From NCBI GenBank assembly GCA_029785235.1, contig JAFMAA010000001.1:248001-312000 (forward strand): 64,000 nucleotides of DNA, written 5' to 3'. The position numbers and the translations under genes are program-made. The notes beneath the pieces were generated by a model. It saw only the letters and a program-made list of their open reading frames with translations, searched no databases and was not told the DNA's origin. Origin of the DNA: Nitrososphaerota archaeon (GTDB lineage: Archaea > Thermoproteota > Nitrososphaeria > Nitrososphaerales > UBA183). Positions 49,314 through 58,687 of this stretch are shown here, one piece after another. Position 1 is the first letter of the stretch, and every line of letters begins with the position of its first letter.

Positions 49314-50216
49314 ATGTCAGCTTCTCTGTATGCGAAGATAACGGCACTTTTCTTCATACTCACCGGAATGCTCATGCTAATCGGGTATGTCGTTGGATGG
49401 TACTTCTTCGGAGACCCGCTAGTCTTCGTAGGAGTCGCCTTAGCGCTTGCCGCGGCAATCAACTTCGTTTCATACTACTACAGCGACAGGCTTGTCCTCA
49501 GAATGAGTAAAGCCAGGATTATACAGGAGAACGAGAACCCGACGCTGTTCAGGGCGGTCAAGAACGTCGCCCAGAAGGCCAACATCCCGATGCCCAAGGT
49601 GGGGATAGTCGACTCTCCCCAACCCAACGCTTTCGCAACAGGGAGGGGACCCAACAAGGCGGCCGTCTGTGCTACGTCTAGCATCCTCCAGACGCTCACC
49701 CCAGATGAGCTTGAAGCCGTGATCGGCCATGAGATAGGGCACGTGGTACACAGAGACGTTCTAATGTCAAGTGTGGCGGCTACGATGGCCGGGGCGATAT
49801 CGTACATAGGACAGATTGCGATGTTCTCGATGATTTTCGGCGGGGGAGGAAGGAATAGGAACAGCGGGTCGCCACTCGCGCTCCTCGCAATCATCTTAGT
49901 CCCTCTAGGAGCGACCTTTGTCAAGCTTGGCATCAGCAGGAATGACGAGTACAGCGCCGACGAGTACGGTGCCAAACTTACGAGGAATCCCGCGGGGCTC
50001 GTAACAGCCCTTGAGAAAATCAGCGCGAAGGCTCAGACGAAGCCTATCGCCACTCGTGCCTCCAAGGCTCCTTCGCCTGCGACCGCATCGCTGTGGATTG
50101 TCAACCCATTCCGGGGGAACTCGTTGGCTGAGATGTTCTCGACCCACCCATCTCTTCCCCACAGGGTGGACAGGCTGCGGAAAATCGGCAGAGAAATGAA
50201 CCTGTACGTCCCCTAA
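49314..50216 (+). CDS. htpX: HtpX-family M48 membrane protease
   Basis: 300 residues from the ATG at 49314. Four helices, with the zinc site AVIGHEIGHVVHRDVLMSSV (HExxH) on the cytosolic side and the third ligand in NDEYSADEYGAKLTRNPAGL. Substrate-side region MPKVGIVDSPQPNAFATGRG is conserved. Degrades damaged membrane proteins. Divergent from hsp20. Leaderless. The 3' end overlaps the minus-strand Pro-rich gene by four bases. Confidence 0.9.
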   Translation: MSASLYAKITALFFILTGMLMLIGYVVGWYFFGDPLVFVGVALALAAAINFVSYYYSDRLVLRMSKARIIQENENPTLFRAVKNVAQKANIPMPKVGIVDSPQPNAFATGRGPNKAAVCATSSILQTLTPDELEAVIGHEIGHVVHRDVLMSSVAATMAGAISYIGQIAMFSMIFGGGGRNRNSGSPLALLAIILVPLGATFVKLGISRNDEYSADEYGAKLTRNPAGLVTALEKISAKAQTKPIATRASKAPSPATASLWIVNPFRGNSLAEMFSTHPSLPHRVDRLRKIGREMNLYVP

Positions 50217-50677
50217 CCGAGAAGGATACGCACCAGAGCTAGGATTGCACCGACCTCCACCACGTCATCACCTTTGTTCGTACTCTCAGGAGTACTGGCG
50301 GGGGGCTGAGGTGTCCCCATCGTGAGGGAAAGCGACGGGAGAAGTACGGTCGGAAATATGGCGGGGGAGGAGTCTGACTGTTGTGACCGGGACGATTGTG
50401 GCGGCGCCATCACCATCGTAGTCGGCATCTGTGCCTGTGGGAGGTGCTGCGATGCCTGTTCATAGATAGGTTGTGGAGGCGGAGGAGGAAAGAGTCTGTC
50501 CGAGGTTTGCAGAGGTCCCCCTGGGACCGGCCGTGGAGGAGGGCGTGAGGAAGCCATGAAGGCTGGTATGAGCATGAGCAAACCAAAGAGAGAGATGAGA
50601 TAGAAACCGACGAAGAGTCCAGAGATGATGAGCAACAGGCCGAAAACGAGCAGGTTCCTGTTCAATCTTGGAGACAA
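50213..50677 (-). CDS. Membrane protein with a proline-rich tail
   Basis: 154 residues from a TTG start. Two N-terminal helices (about 8-40; LLVFGLLLIISGLFVGFYLI, LFGLLMLIPAFM) are followed by a Pro/Gln/Ser-rich disordered part and a final hydrophobic stretch (VVEVGAILALVRILLG). Possibly an anchored scaffold. No family recognised. It ends at htpX and starts 29 bp from tRNA-Val. Confidence 0.55.
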   Translation of the reverse strand: MSPRLNRNLLVFGLLLIISGLFVGFYLISLFGLLMLIPAFMASSRPPPRPVPGGPLQTSDRLFPPPPPQPIYEQASQHLPQAQMPTTMVMAPPQSSRSQQSDSSPAIFPTVLLPSLSLTMGTPQPPASTPESTNKGDDVVEVGAILALVRILLG

Positions 50678-50705
50678 GCGGAGTCAGCCATGGTATTAAG
50701 GGTGG

Positions 50706-50830
50706 TGGGCCGGGGCGGAATTGAACCGCCGACCTTGGCGCTCCGCGTCAGATTCGCCGTCTCCTGCTAGCGAGTGTCAGAGCGTGACGGGTTTCAGCCT
50801 GACGTCCTAACCATGCTAGACGACCGGCCC
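50706..50830 (-). tRNA. tRNA-Val (GAC) with three apparent introns
   Basis: Acceptor GGGCCGG/CCGGCCC with discriminator A; D arm GTCTAGCATGGTTAGGAC; T arm GGCGG-TTCAATT-CCGCC. 125 nt, about 50 nt longer than a mature tRNA. A normal anticodon arm TCAGG-CTGACAC-TCTGA and variable loop AGGTC appear if three pieces are removed: about 17 nt in the anticodon loop (near 50781-50797), 21 nt before the 3' anticodon stem (near 50753-50773) and 12 nt before the variable loop (near 50736-50747). Exact ends are uncertain. Confidence 0.8.
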
Positions 50831-50972
50831 CTGTTTGGACCGCCTTCGAACCTGCCTTTTATGCTTAGCATCCTCAATACCTTCAACGAGAGGAGCCGTT
50901 CGCCGATTGACGAGAGGGGTGTAGCCACCGTTCTATCAATTAAATAGCCAGGGAGAGAGGCGGAGCAGATAG

Positions 50973-52250
50973 ATGACAGAAAGCTCGGAACTCCAGGGAT
51001 TCTACAAGCTTTCAATGGAAGAGCGGAGAGAGCTGCTCAGGAAGTCGACGGGTCTCACTGTGGAAGAAATCAGCACAGTGGCAGGCACCGGGTCTCTTCC
51101 GCCAGATACCGCAGATCACATGATAGAAAACGTGGTAGGAGGATACACGTATCCCCTCGGGATTGCGACAAATTTTCGCATCAATGGGAAGGACTACCTC
51201 GTCCCTATGGCACTGGAGGAGCCGTCCGTTGTTGCTGCGGCGAGCAACGCCGCCAAGATGGCAAGGGTGAAGGGTGGATTCAAGGTCACGAACACGGGAC
51301 CGGTTATGATCGGTCAGATACAAGTGGTAAACGTCCCGAAGCCGGAGGACGCGAAGGCGACTCTGCTTTCAAGGAAGGCTGACATCCTGAGGAAGGCGAA
51401 CGAACAGGATCCGATGCTTGTCTCCCTGGGTGGAGGGGCGAAGGATCTCAACGTCAAGGTGCTATCCAGCATAAAGGGCCCTATGGTCATCGCCGAGCTC
51501 ATAGTGAACACGGGAGACGCCATGGGAGCCAACGCGGTCAACACCATGGCAGAAGCGGTGGCCCCGATGGTCGAAGAAATCACGGAGGGCAGAGTTTTCC
51601 TCAGGATAATCTCTAACCTAGCCGACAGAAGACTGGTCAGAGCCGCCGCGGTTTTCGACAAGGAGGCAATAGGAGGGGAGGACGTGGTTGACGGTGTGGT
51701 CTTCGCGTACGCCTTCGCCGATGCTGACCCCTACAGGTGCGCTACCCACAACAAGGGGATCATGAACGGAGTCGTCGCTGTCGGGATAGCCTGCGGCCAG
51801 GACATCAGGGCCCTTGAGGCCGGAGCGCACAGCTACGCTGCAAGGAGCGGGAAATACAAGCCTCTTACGACCTGGGAGAAGAACGCCGACGGGGACCTCG
51901 TCGGCAAGCTTGAGATGCCCATGGCCGTAGGACTCGTTGGAGGCGCTGCGAGGACACACCCGACCGCGCGGGCAAACATCAAGATACTAGGGGTGAAGAC
52001 CGCGACGGAGCTGGGCGAGGTCATCGGCGCAGTGGGACTAGCCCAGAACTTCGCCGCCCTCAGGGCCCTAGCCAGCGAAGGGATTCAGAGGGGACACATG
52101 AAGTTGCACTCGCGGAACGTGGCGATTTCGGCTGGAGCCTCAGGCGACCTCATCGACCTGGTCGCGCAGAAGATGATCGAAGAAAGGAAGATCAGGTTCG
52201 ACAGGGCGAAGGAGCTCGTGGCCGAACTTTCAAAGGGCGGGAATGACTGA
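50973..52250 (+). CDS. hmgA: HMG-CoA reductase, class II type
   Basis: 425 residues. Class II spelling throughout: ENVVGGYTYPLGIATNFRIN, GKDYLVPMALEEPSVVAAAS, VNTGDAMGANAVNTMAEAVA, MPMAVGLVGGAARTHPTARA, EGIQRGHMKLHSRNVAISAG with the catalytic His. Class I archaeal enzymes instead carry GTVGGGT. Makes mevalonate for isoprenoid lipids; works as a dimer. The class II gene in archaea has a patchy distribution and suggests gene transfer. Short leader after CAATTAAATAG. Confidence 0.9.
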   Translation: MTESSELQGFYKLSMEERRELLRKSTGLTVEEISTVAGTGSLPPDTADHMIENVVGGYTYPLGIATNFRINGKDYLVPMALEEPSVVAAASNAAKMARVKGGFKVTNTGPVMIGQIQVVNVPKPEDAKATLLSRKADILRKANEQDPMLVSLGGGAKDLNVKVLSSIKGPMVIAELIVNTGDAMGANAVNTMAEAVAPMVEEITEGRVFLRIISNLADRRLVRAAAVFDKEAIGGEDVVDGVVFAYAFADADPYRCATHNKGIMNGVVAVGIACGQDIRALEAGAHSYAARSGKYKPLTTWEKNADGDLVGKLEMPMAVGLVGGAARTHPTARANIKILGVKTATELGEVIGAVGLAQNFAALRALASEGIQRGHMKLHSRNVAISAGASGDLIDLVAQKMIEERKIRFDRAKELVAELSKGGND

Positions 52251-52303
52251 CTACACGCCGGCATTGAAAGTTCTATAAACAGAATGAAATAGACGCGACC
52301 GGG

Positions 52304-53092
52304 TTGTCCGCGGAGAGCAGAAGGCTAGACGCGGTCCTTCCGAGAAGCCGCTACATACTGGCGGTCGCACTTGTCGTCCTCTTCGTCGGTTCGCTTGAGG
52401 CCTTGGGCATTATCGACCTCCCCTTCGGCGCTTGGTTCTCCCTCCTTACCGGGTCCGTCCTGACTCAGTCTACGCTTACGAGCTTTATGACGAAGTATGG
52501 CTATGCCAGCGTCTTCGCCCTGATGGCACTTGAAAGTGCGTCTCTCCCGGTCCCGAGTGAAGTCGTTCTTCCCATAGCCGGATACTTCGTGCAGACAGGG
52601 GTCCTGAACTTCTGGGCGGTCGTGGTCATAAGCACCGTGGCGAGCCTGGCAGGGGCTCTTGTAGATTACTTCCTCGCAGTCTGGTTGGGGAGGCCGTTTG
52701 TGATAGGCCTGCTTAGGCTTTTCAGGCTGCACAGAGACTTGCTCGACAAGGCCGAAGCCTGGTTTGACCGCTCGGCCCAGTGGACTGTCTTCGCAGCCAG
52801 GTTCATACCTGGCGTCAGGACCATCATATCTCTGCCAGCTGGGCTCTTCGAAATGAAGCTCGTACGCTTCGTCGTGATGACTGTGGTTGGATGCTTCGCG
52901 TGGTCAATCGTTCTCGTATATGCCGGAATGATCGTTAGTTCGGTATCTAGCAACGCCTTCGCGACGTCACCAACCGTGGTGGATGGGCTCTCGGGGATAC
53001 TTGCAGCAGCCTCGGCCGTCTACGTCATCTTCTACTTCTACAGCGGGACCCGGGCGAGGGCCGCGACTACAAATCCAACATCGGTACCTTAA
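52304..53092 (+). CDS. DedA-family membrane protein
   Basis: 262 residues from a leaderless TTG (CTATAAACA 29 nt upstream). The DedA/SNARE-associated core: [80 protein letters not shown] with the conserved Arg, [20 protein letters not shown]. Probably a lipid scramblase or proton-coupled transporter. It converges on hutU, overlapping by 26 bases. Confidence 0.85.
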   Translation: MSAESRRLDAVLPRSRYILAVALVVLFVGSLEALGIIDLPFGAWFSLLTGSVLTQSTLTSFMTKYGYASVFALMALESASLPVPSEVVLPIAGYFVQTGVLNFWAVVVISTVASLAGALVDYFLAVWLGRPFVIGLLRLFRLHRDLLDKAEAWFDRSAQWTVFAARFIPGVRTIISLPAGLFEMKLVRFVVMTVVGCFAWSIVLVYAGMIVSSVSSNAFATSPTVVDGLSGILAAASAVYVIFYFYSGTRARAATTNPTSVP

Positions 53093-54722
53093 TCCCTTTG
53101 GACTTCGCGGTCCTTATCGCATCTTCGTATCCTGCGTCGGCGTGTCTCGCCACTCCTGTGCCGGGGTCGTTGGTGAGCGCCCTATCTATCCTGGCGTCTG
53201 CCTCAGAGGTCCCATCACACAGGACGGCAAGACCCGCATGTATTGAGTACCCGATCCCGACACCACCGCCGTGGTGGACAGAGACCCAGGACGAGCCTGA
53301 AACCGAGTTGAGCAGCGCGTTCAGGATAGGCCAGTCCGCGATTGCGTCTGAACCATCCTTCATCCCTTCGGTCTCGCGGTATGGGGACGCTACGGAACCC
53401 GAGTCCAGATGGTCCCTCCCGATGATCACGGGCGCTGAAATCTTACCGTCTCTCACCATGCTGTTGATTATCTTGCCAAACCTCGCTCTCTCGCCATAAC
53501 CAAGCCAGCATACGCGGGCTGGTAGGCCTTGGAAGCGGACCTTGTCGTGAGCCTTCTGAATCCACCTTACGAGCGACTGGTTGCCGGAGAACTCCCTAAT
53601 CAGCGCCTCGTCGGTTGCGTAGATGTCTTCTGGGGCGCCAGACAGTGCGGCCCATCGAAATGGGCCACGCCCCTCACAGAAGAGTGGCCTGATGTACTCC
53701 GGTACAAAGCCAGGTATCATGAACGGATTTTCGACCCCGGCGTCTTTGGCCATCTTCCTGATGTTGTTCCCGTATTCGAACGCTATGGAGCCGTATTCTT
53801 GGAACTTGAGCATGGTCCTGACGTGCTTGGCGATGGACTTCATGGAGCGGTCGAGGTACGCCTGAGGGTCGGATGCCCTCAACGACTCAGCCTCCTCCAC
53901 CCCGAGGCCCTCGGGTATGTAGCCCGCAAGGGGGTCATGGGCAGCCGTCTGGTCGGTGATGACATCAGGCTTGAATCCTAACTTCATTAGTTGAGGGAGT
54001 ACCTCCGCTGAGTTACCCAGGAGCGCGACCGAGAGCGGCTTCCCTTCGCTGGCTGCGCCACGGACCAACCCGAGGGCTTCGTTGACGTCATCCGTCATGA
54101 CGTCGCAGTATTCCTTATCGAGCCTGCGCCGAATCGCCTTCCGGTCCACCTCCACTATCAGGGCCACCCCGTCATTCATGGTCACTGCGAGGGGTTGAGC
54201 CCCGCCCATCTCTCCCAGTCCTGATGTGAGCGTGACCTTACCCCTGAGCGACCCGCCGAAGTGTTTGTTCGCTACAGCAGCGAGTGTCTCGTAGGTCCCT
54301 TGGAGGATTCCTTGAGTTCCGATGTACATCCAACTCCCTGCTGTCATCTGGCCGAACATGGTGAGCCCTCGAGCCTCCAGTTCCCTGAAGTAACCCCAGT
54401 CAGCCCACTTTGGGACCAGCATCGCGTTGGAGATCAGCACACGCGGAGCCGCAGGAGAGGTCCTGAAGATTCCCACCGGCTTGCCGGACTGAATCAGCAG
54501 CGTCTCGTCGTTCTCGAGGCCCTTCAGAGACCGCACGATGGCATCGAAGGCTTTCCACGACCTTGCAGCCCTCCCTGTCCCCCCGTAGACAATCAGGTGC
54601 TCAGGATCCTTGGCGACCTCGGGGTCCAGGTTGTTCATCAACATCCTGAGGGCGGCTTCCTGATGCCAGCCCTTGCAGGACAAGGTTGTCCCCCTAGGCG
54701 CCCGGACTTCGTGCCTTTGCAT
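53067..54722 (-). CDS. hutU: Urocanate hydratase
   Basis: 551 residues, the usual length. Signature region [20 protein letters not shown] with the active-site Cys, NAD-binding region [20 protein letters not shown] and [20 protein letters not shown], then [20 protein letters not shown]. Converts urocanate to imidazolonepropionate, second step of histidine degradation. Leaderless ATG after a minus-strand TTAAATCGC. Divergent from hutI. Confidence 0.93.
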   Translation of the reverse strand: MQRHEVRAPRGTTLSCKGWHQEAALRMLMNNLDPEVAKDPEHLIVYGGTGRAARSWKAFDAIVRSLKGLENDETLLIQSGKPVGIFRTSPAAPRVLISNAMLVPKWADWGYFRELEARGLTMFGQMTAGSWMYIGTQGILQGTYETLAAVANKHFGGSLRGKVTLTSGLGEMGGAQPLAVTMNDGVALIVEVDRKAIRRRLDKEYCDVMTDDVNEALGLVRGAASEGKPLSVALLGNSAEVLPQLMKLGFKPDVITDQTAAHDPLAGYIPEGLGVEEAESLRASDPQAYLDRSMKSIAKHVRTMLKFQEYGSIAFEYGNNIRKMAKDAGVENPFMIPGFVPEYIRPLFCEGRGPFRWAALSGAPEDIYATDEALIREFSGNQSLVRWIQKAHDKVRFQGLPARVCWLGYGERARFGKIINSMVRDGKISAPVIIGRDHLDSGSVASPYRETEGMKDGSDAIADWPILNALLNSVSGSSWVSVHHGGGVGIGYSIHAGLAVLCDGTSEADARIDRALTNDPGTGVARHADAGYEDAIRTAKSKGIKVPMLDL

Positions 54723-54817
54723 GATGCTACGGGGCCCGGACGCGATTTAAGACTTCGGCATGACCGCGCCGACAACCCTTATCACGAGTAGCTGGCGTAC
54801 GCGGAAGCCGCGACTGC

Positions 54818-56059
54818 ATGTTCGACCTAGCTTTGGTCCACGCGGGTGAACTCGTCACCTGCGCGGGGAGGGGGGAGACCGCAGAGGAGGAGCTCGCCAT
54901 AGTGCAAGACGGGGCGCTCTTGGTCACGAAAGGTAGGGTCGTCTGGACGGGGACGACAAGGCAGCTACTGCAGAAGGCCCTGGGCAAGGTCAGGAAGATA
55001 ATCGATGCCCAGGGGAACCTGGTGACTCCTGGCTTCGTTGACCCCCACACCCACCTCGTCTTCGCGGGGAGCAGAGAAGACGAGCTCGCGAGGAAGGCCT
55101 CAGGGGAGAGCTACATCTCCATCCTCGCAGGAGGAGGGGGGATACTGCGGACGGTCAAGGAGACCAAGGATTCAACTATCGCAGCGCTGGCTCGGGAGTC
55201 GGAAGCGCGCCTCGGCCAGGTCATGAAGAACGGGGTGACGACGGCGGAGGTGAAGACAGGGTATGGTCTGGACCTCGCGGGCGAAACCAAAATGCTCGCC
55301 GCAATCCGGAGGCTGGAGAGGAGTTCACCAGTGGAACTGATACCCACATTCCTGGGACTCCATGCGAAGCCTCCGAGGTTCAAAGACTCCAAGTCGTACG
55401 CGGAACATGTAATTCGCGATATCCTCCCTTCGGTAGCCGCGGGGAGGGACAGGCCGGTCTTCTCCGACTGCTTCTGTGAAGAGGGTGTGTTTTCAGCGAC
55501 AGAGTGCTCGAACTACCTGAGAGAGTCAAAAAACCTTGGGTTCAAACTGAAGATACACGCAGACGAGTTTGCTGAGTCGAGTGGGGCGGAGTTGGCAGCC
55601 GAGCTCGAATGTGTGTCAGCCGACCACTTGGGGAGGAGCAGCGCCTCGGGCATACGGGCGATGGCAAAGCAAGGCGTAACCGCGGTGCTCCTACCAGGGA
55701 CTTCGCTCTACTCTTCAATCCCTTACGCCGATGCTCGAAGTATAATCGCTGCAGGATGCAGAGTGGCCCTGGGGACAGACCTGAGCCCGAATTCCTGGGT
55801 GGAGTCGCCTCAGTTCGTGATGAGCCTGGCATGCACAGCGATGAAGATGACCCCAGCCCAGGCGTTGTTGGGGTTCACCAAGCGCGCGGCTGAGGCGGTA
55901 GCCAGAGAAGACATAGGCGTGCTCGCTGAAGGGTCACAGGCCGACTTCGTAATCCATGGAGTGTCAAACTACAGGTTCATCCCTTACCGCGTCGGCGGGT
56001 CGTATGTCCGGATGGTGTTCAAACGTGGCATGTTGGCGTGTGACGGCGAAGAAAGCTAG
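54818..56059 (+). CDS. hutI: Imidazolonepropionase
   Basis: 413 residues. Amidohydrolase sites: GFVDPHTHLVFAGSREDELA (HxH), the YGLDLAGETKMLAAIRRLER region, LKIHADEFAESSGAELAAEL, CVSADHLGRSSASGIRAMAK, RVALGTDLSPNSWVESPQFV. Third step of the pathway, giving formiminoglutamate. Ends overlapping hutH by four bases on the opposite strand. Confidence 0.93.
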   Translation: MFDLALVHAGELVTCAGRGETAEEELAIVQDGALLVTKGRVVWTGTTRQLLQKALGKVRKIIDAQGNLVTPGFVDPHTHLVFAGSREDELARKASGESYISILAGGGGILRTVKETKDSTIAALARESEARLGQVMKNGVTTAEVKTGYGLDLAGETKMLAAIRRLERSSPVELIPTFLGLHAKPPRFKDSKSYAEHVIRDILPSVAAGRDRPVFSDCFCEEGVFSATECSNYLRESKNLGFKLKIHADEFAESSGAELAAELECVSADHLGRSSASGIRAMAKQGVTAVLLPGTSLYSSIPYADARSIIAAGCRVALGTDLSPNSWVESPQFVMSLACTAMKMTPAQALLGFTKRAAEAVAREDIGVLAEGSQADFVIHGVSNYRFIPYRVGGSYVRMVFKRGMLACDGEES

Positions 56060-57534
56060 GGGAGCCTCCCAGCCATCATCTCTCCTGCAAGGGTCTCAAT
56101 CTCTGAGCCCTGTGACCTGTCTCCTCGGAGGAGGGGAGAAAAGGATCTGACGAACCTAGATACCTTCTTGGTGTGCTCGGAAAGACCTCCGGTGTCAGAC
56201 CCTAGAACATTAGAAGCACAAATTAGTTCTACCGCCAGGACTCGGGAGACGTTTGTGGCTACCTGGAGCGCCTTCACCCCGGCGTTCACGCCGTGGCTGG
56301 CGTGATCTTCAATCCCGCCGGATACGTTCGAAGGGTATGAAGACTCAGGGTAGATGTTCTTGGCGTTATCTGCATTCAACGCGGTCGCGGTGTACTCCAG
56401 TAGCATGAGTCCAGACTCCAGGCCAGGCTTGCCCGCCATGTACTTCTTCCCAGGCGGGGTCTTTGAAAGCAGGTAGTGGATCCTCGCCAGGGATATCACA
56501 CCCAGATACGAAAGAGCGAGCGAAAGAAGGTCGAGCGACATGGCAACGGGTTGTGCGTGGAAGTTCCCCCCGTGCAAGACCTCCCCGTCCTCCAGGAGGA
56601 CAGGGTTATCAGAGACAGAGTTCATCTCGTTGACCACTATCTCCTCCGCAAATTCTAGCGCATCCACCAGAGAGCCATGAACCTGCGGCGCGCACCTGAT
56701 TGAATAAGGATCCTGGGGGACCGGCTCCGCTCGCATCCTACGACTCCCCTTCAAAAGAGTACGCAACTCCCCCGCCACGGACCTCTGGCCTGGGTCGAGC
56801 TTGATGCCGACCAACCGTTCGTCGAAGGCTTGCGAACAACCCCCCAGCGCCTCCGCGGTCATGGCTAGGGCCGAGTTGGCCGCCCCGAGCAGCGTGCGTC
56901 CCTTGTGGACTGCCACGCCCCCCAGGGCGGTCGTGAAAGCGGTCCCGTTGATGAGTGACAGGCCCTCCTTTGCCCTTAGTGGTATCGGTTTCAACCCAGA
57001 CGCGTTGAGAGCGCTGCTCGAATCTGTCAGCCTCCCGTTGTGAAAGGCCTTCCCTTCCCCCACCAGGGTGAGCGCCATGTGTGCCGAGGGGGTCAGGTCC
57101 CCTGACGCCCCGAGCGACCCGAACTCAGGCACGAAAGGGGTAACCCCCATGTTCAGCAGGCCCACTATGAGCTCGACCACCGCCCGCCTGACTGCGCTGT
57201 TCCCGTTCAAGAGGCTATTGAGACGAATCAGCATGGCTGCGCGCACCACGCCGAGTGGGAGGGGCGACCCGACTCCTGATGCGTGGCTCCTTATCAGATT
57301 GAGCTGCAGTTCTTCGAGGTTCTCGCTACTCACCACTTCGTTGGCGAGCGACCCGAAACCGGTGTTGACGCCGTAGACCACCTCGCCGCTGGCGAGCTTT
57401 TGCTCGAGGAGGGCGCGGAACCTCTCAAGTCTCTTCAAGCTGCCCGGGCTCACTTTCACGAGTGCGCCGCCTTCCGCGACGTCCATCGCTGAACGTAGCG
57501 TAAGGGAGTGCCCGTCGACTACGACTGCCAACAC
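56056..57534 (-). CDS. hutH: Histidine ammonia-lyase
   Basis: 492 residues from a leaderless GTG. The self-made MIO cofactor site FGSLGASGDLTPSAHMALTL (Ala-Ser-Gly) lies at about residue 140. Other family landmarks: YGVNTGFGSLANEVVSSENL, LIRSHASGVGSPLPLGVVRA, NEMNSVSDNPVLLEDGEVLH, GGNFHAQPVAMSLDLLSLAL. Turns histidine into urocanate and ammonia, first step. Divergent from hutG with overlapping promoters. Confidence 0.93.
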   Translation of the reverse strand: MLAVVVDGHSLTLRSAMDVAEGGALVKVSPGSLKRLERFRALLEQKLASGEVVYGVNTGFGSLANEVVSSENLEELQLNLIRSHASGVGSPLPLGVVRAAMLIRLNSLLNGNSAVRRAVVELIVGLLNMGVTPFVPEFGSLGASGDLTPSAHMALTLVGEGKAFHNGRLTDSSSALNASGLKPIPLRAKEGLSLINGTAFTTALGGVAVHKGRTLLGAANSALAMTAEALGGCSQAFDERLVGIKLDPGQRSVAGELRTLLKGSRRMRAEPVPQDPYSIRCAPQVHGSLVDALEFAEEIVVNEMNSVSDNPVLLEDGEVLHGGNFHAQPVAMSLDLLSLALSYLGVISLARIHYLLSKTPPGKKYMAGKPGLESGLMLLEYTATALNADNAKNIYPESSYPSNVSGGIEDHASHGVNAGVKALQVATNVSRVLAVELICASNVLGSDTGGLSEHTKKVSRFVRSFSPLLRGDRSQGSEIETLAGEMMAGRLP

Positions 57535-57604
57535 GGTTGCCCCTAGCCCGCGTCAATAAATACATCACATATCCTTAACTTAAGCGGCCCCCGCCTACAC
57601 CCCG
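57535..57604. promoter_or_regulatory. Divergent hutH/hutG promoter
   Basis: Minus-strand box GATGTATTTATTG (about 57553-57565) lies 26 nt before the hutH GTG; plus-strand CTTAAGCGG (about 57575) lies about 26 nt before the hutG TTG. Both mRNAs look leaderless; joint control is likely. Confidence 0.55.
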
Positions 57605-58570
57605 TTGAAGTCACCCGCGCGCTATCCGGTCCCAAGATACAACGACCCCGAAGACACGCGGTTGACACAGATTATCAAGACAGCGACTGAAGCGCAAAGG
57701 GGCTGTGTGAACATCATTGGGGCCCCATTCGACGGGGCTGTTCTCGGGAGGAGGGGGGCCGCTGATGGGCCCGCAGCCATACGCGAAGCGATGTCTGCCT
57801 TCTCCAACTATAATGTTGAGTTGGGCGTGGGCCTCGAGGGGGCGAAAATCTTTGACCTGGGAGACCTCATACTGGACAATTCAGACACGCTCGCAGCCCA
57901 TCGACAGTTAGAAGCGGAGGCGTCGGATGACATACGTCAGGATTCACTCCTGATTGTCATTGGGGGGGACAACAGCGTGTCCCTCCCTTGTCTCCGCGCC
58001 GCCTCCAAGAGGTTAGGGCCACTAGGCCTAGTAGTCATCGACTCGCACTTTGACCTACGGGGGGAGATAGATGGGAAGCCAACGAGCGGGTCGTCGTATG
58101 GGCTCGCACTGCGCGAGTTGAAGGACCTCGACCCTCGGAGAGTAGTAGAGGTCGGCATGCACGGATTCCTAAACTCGAAGAGCTACTTCGAGAAGGCCGA
58201 AGAGCTCGGCATAACGGTGGTCCCCGCAATGGAGGTCTACCAGAGGGGGCCCGAGGCCATAGCACGACAGGCGTACGAGATAGCGGCCAGGAACGCGGAA
58301 GCGGTCTATCTCAGTGTCGACCTAGACGCCGTTGACCTTGCGTACGTCTCCGGGGTCAGCGCACCCAGCGCGGGAGGCGTTTCCGCTGAACAGCTGTTCA
58401 GACTTGTGTACGAGATCTCTCGGAACGACAAAGTGAAGTGCGCTGATGTGGTGGAACTTGCCCCGTCGCTGGACCCAACAGGGCGATCCTCAAGGGTTGC
58501 GGCCACTGTCGTAGCTTACACCATCGCAGGGTACTCCGCCAGAGGCGAGAAAGTGGCCCGGGGGAGATGA
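57605..58570 (+). CDS. hutG: Formimidoylglutamase (arginase-fold hydrolase)
   Basis: 321 residues from a leaderless TTG. Ureohydrolase manganese motifs: LIVIGGDNSVSLPCLRAASK (GGDN where arginases have GGDH), VVIDSHFDLRGEIDGKPTSG, VYLSVDLDAVDLAYVSGVSA. The other arginase-fold members (agmatinase, arginase) are possible, but the position in the hut set favours hydrolysis of formiminoglutamate to glutamate and formamide, the last step. Divergent from hutH. Confidence 0.82.
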   Translation: MKSPARYPVPRYNDPEDTRLTQIIKTATEAQRGCVNIIGAPFDGAVLGRRGAADGPAAIREAMSAFSNYNVELGVGLEGAKIFDLGDLILDNSDTLAAHRQLEAEASDDIRQDSLLIVIGGDNSVSLPCLRAASKRLGPLGLVVIDSHFDLRGEIDGKPTSGSSYGLALRELKDLDPRRVVEVGMHGFLNSKSYFEKAEELGITVVPAMEVYQRGPEAIARQAYEIAARNAEAVYLSVDLDAVDLAYVSGVSAPSAGGVSAEQLFRLVYEISRNDKVKCADVVELAPSLDPTGRSSRVAATVVAYTIAGYSARGEKVARGR

Positions 58571-58687
58571 ACCGTACTGCGATTGCCGGTCTCCCCGACG
58601 TAATGTTCCAACATGGTGAGACCAGAGACGACTGATTGGTCGAATTCCATGCCGTCTCAGAGGTCTATTGACCAAAGTCAACGAGCC

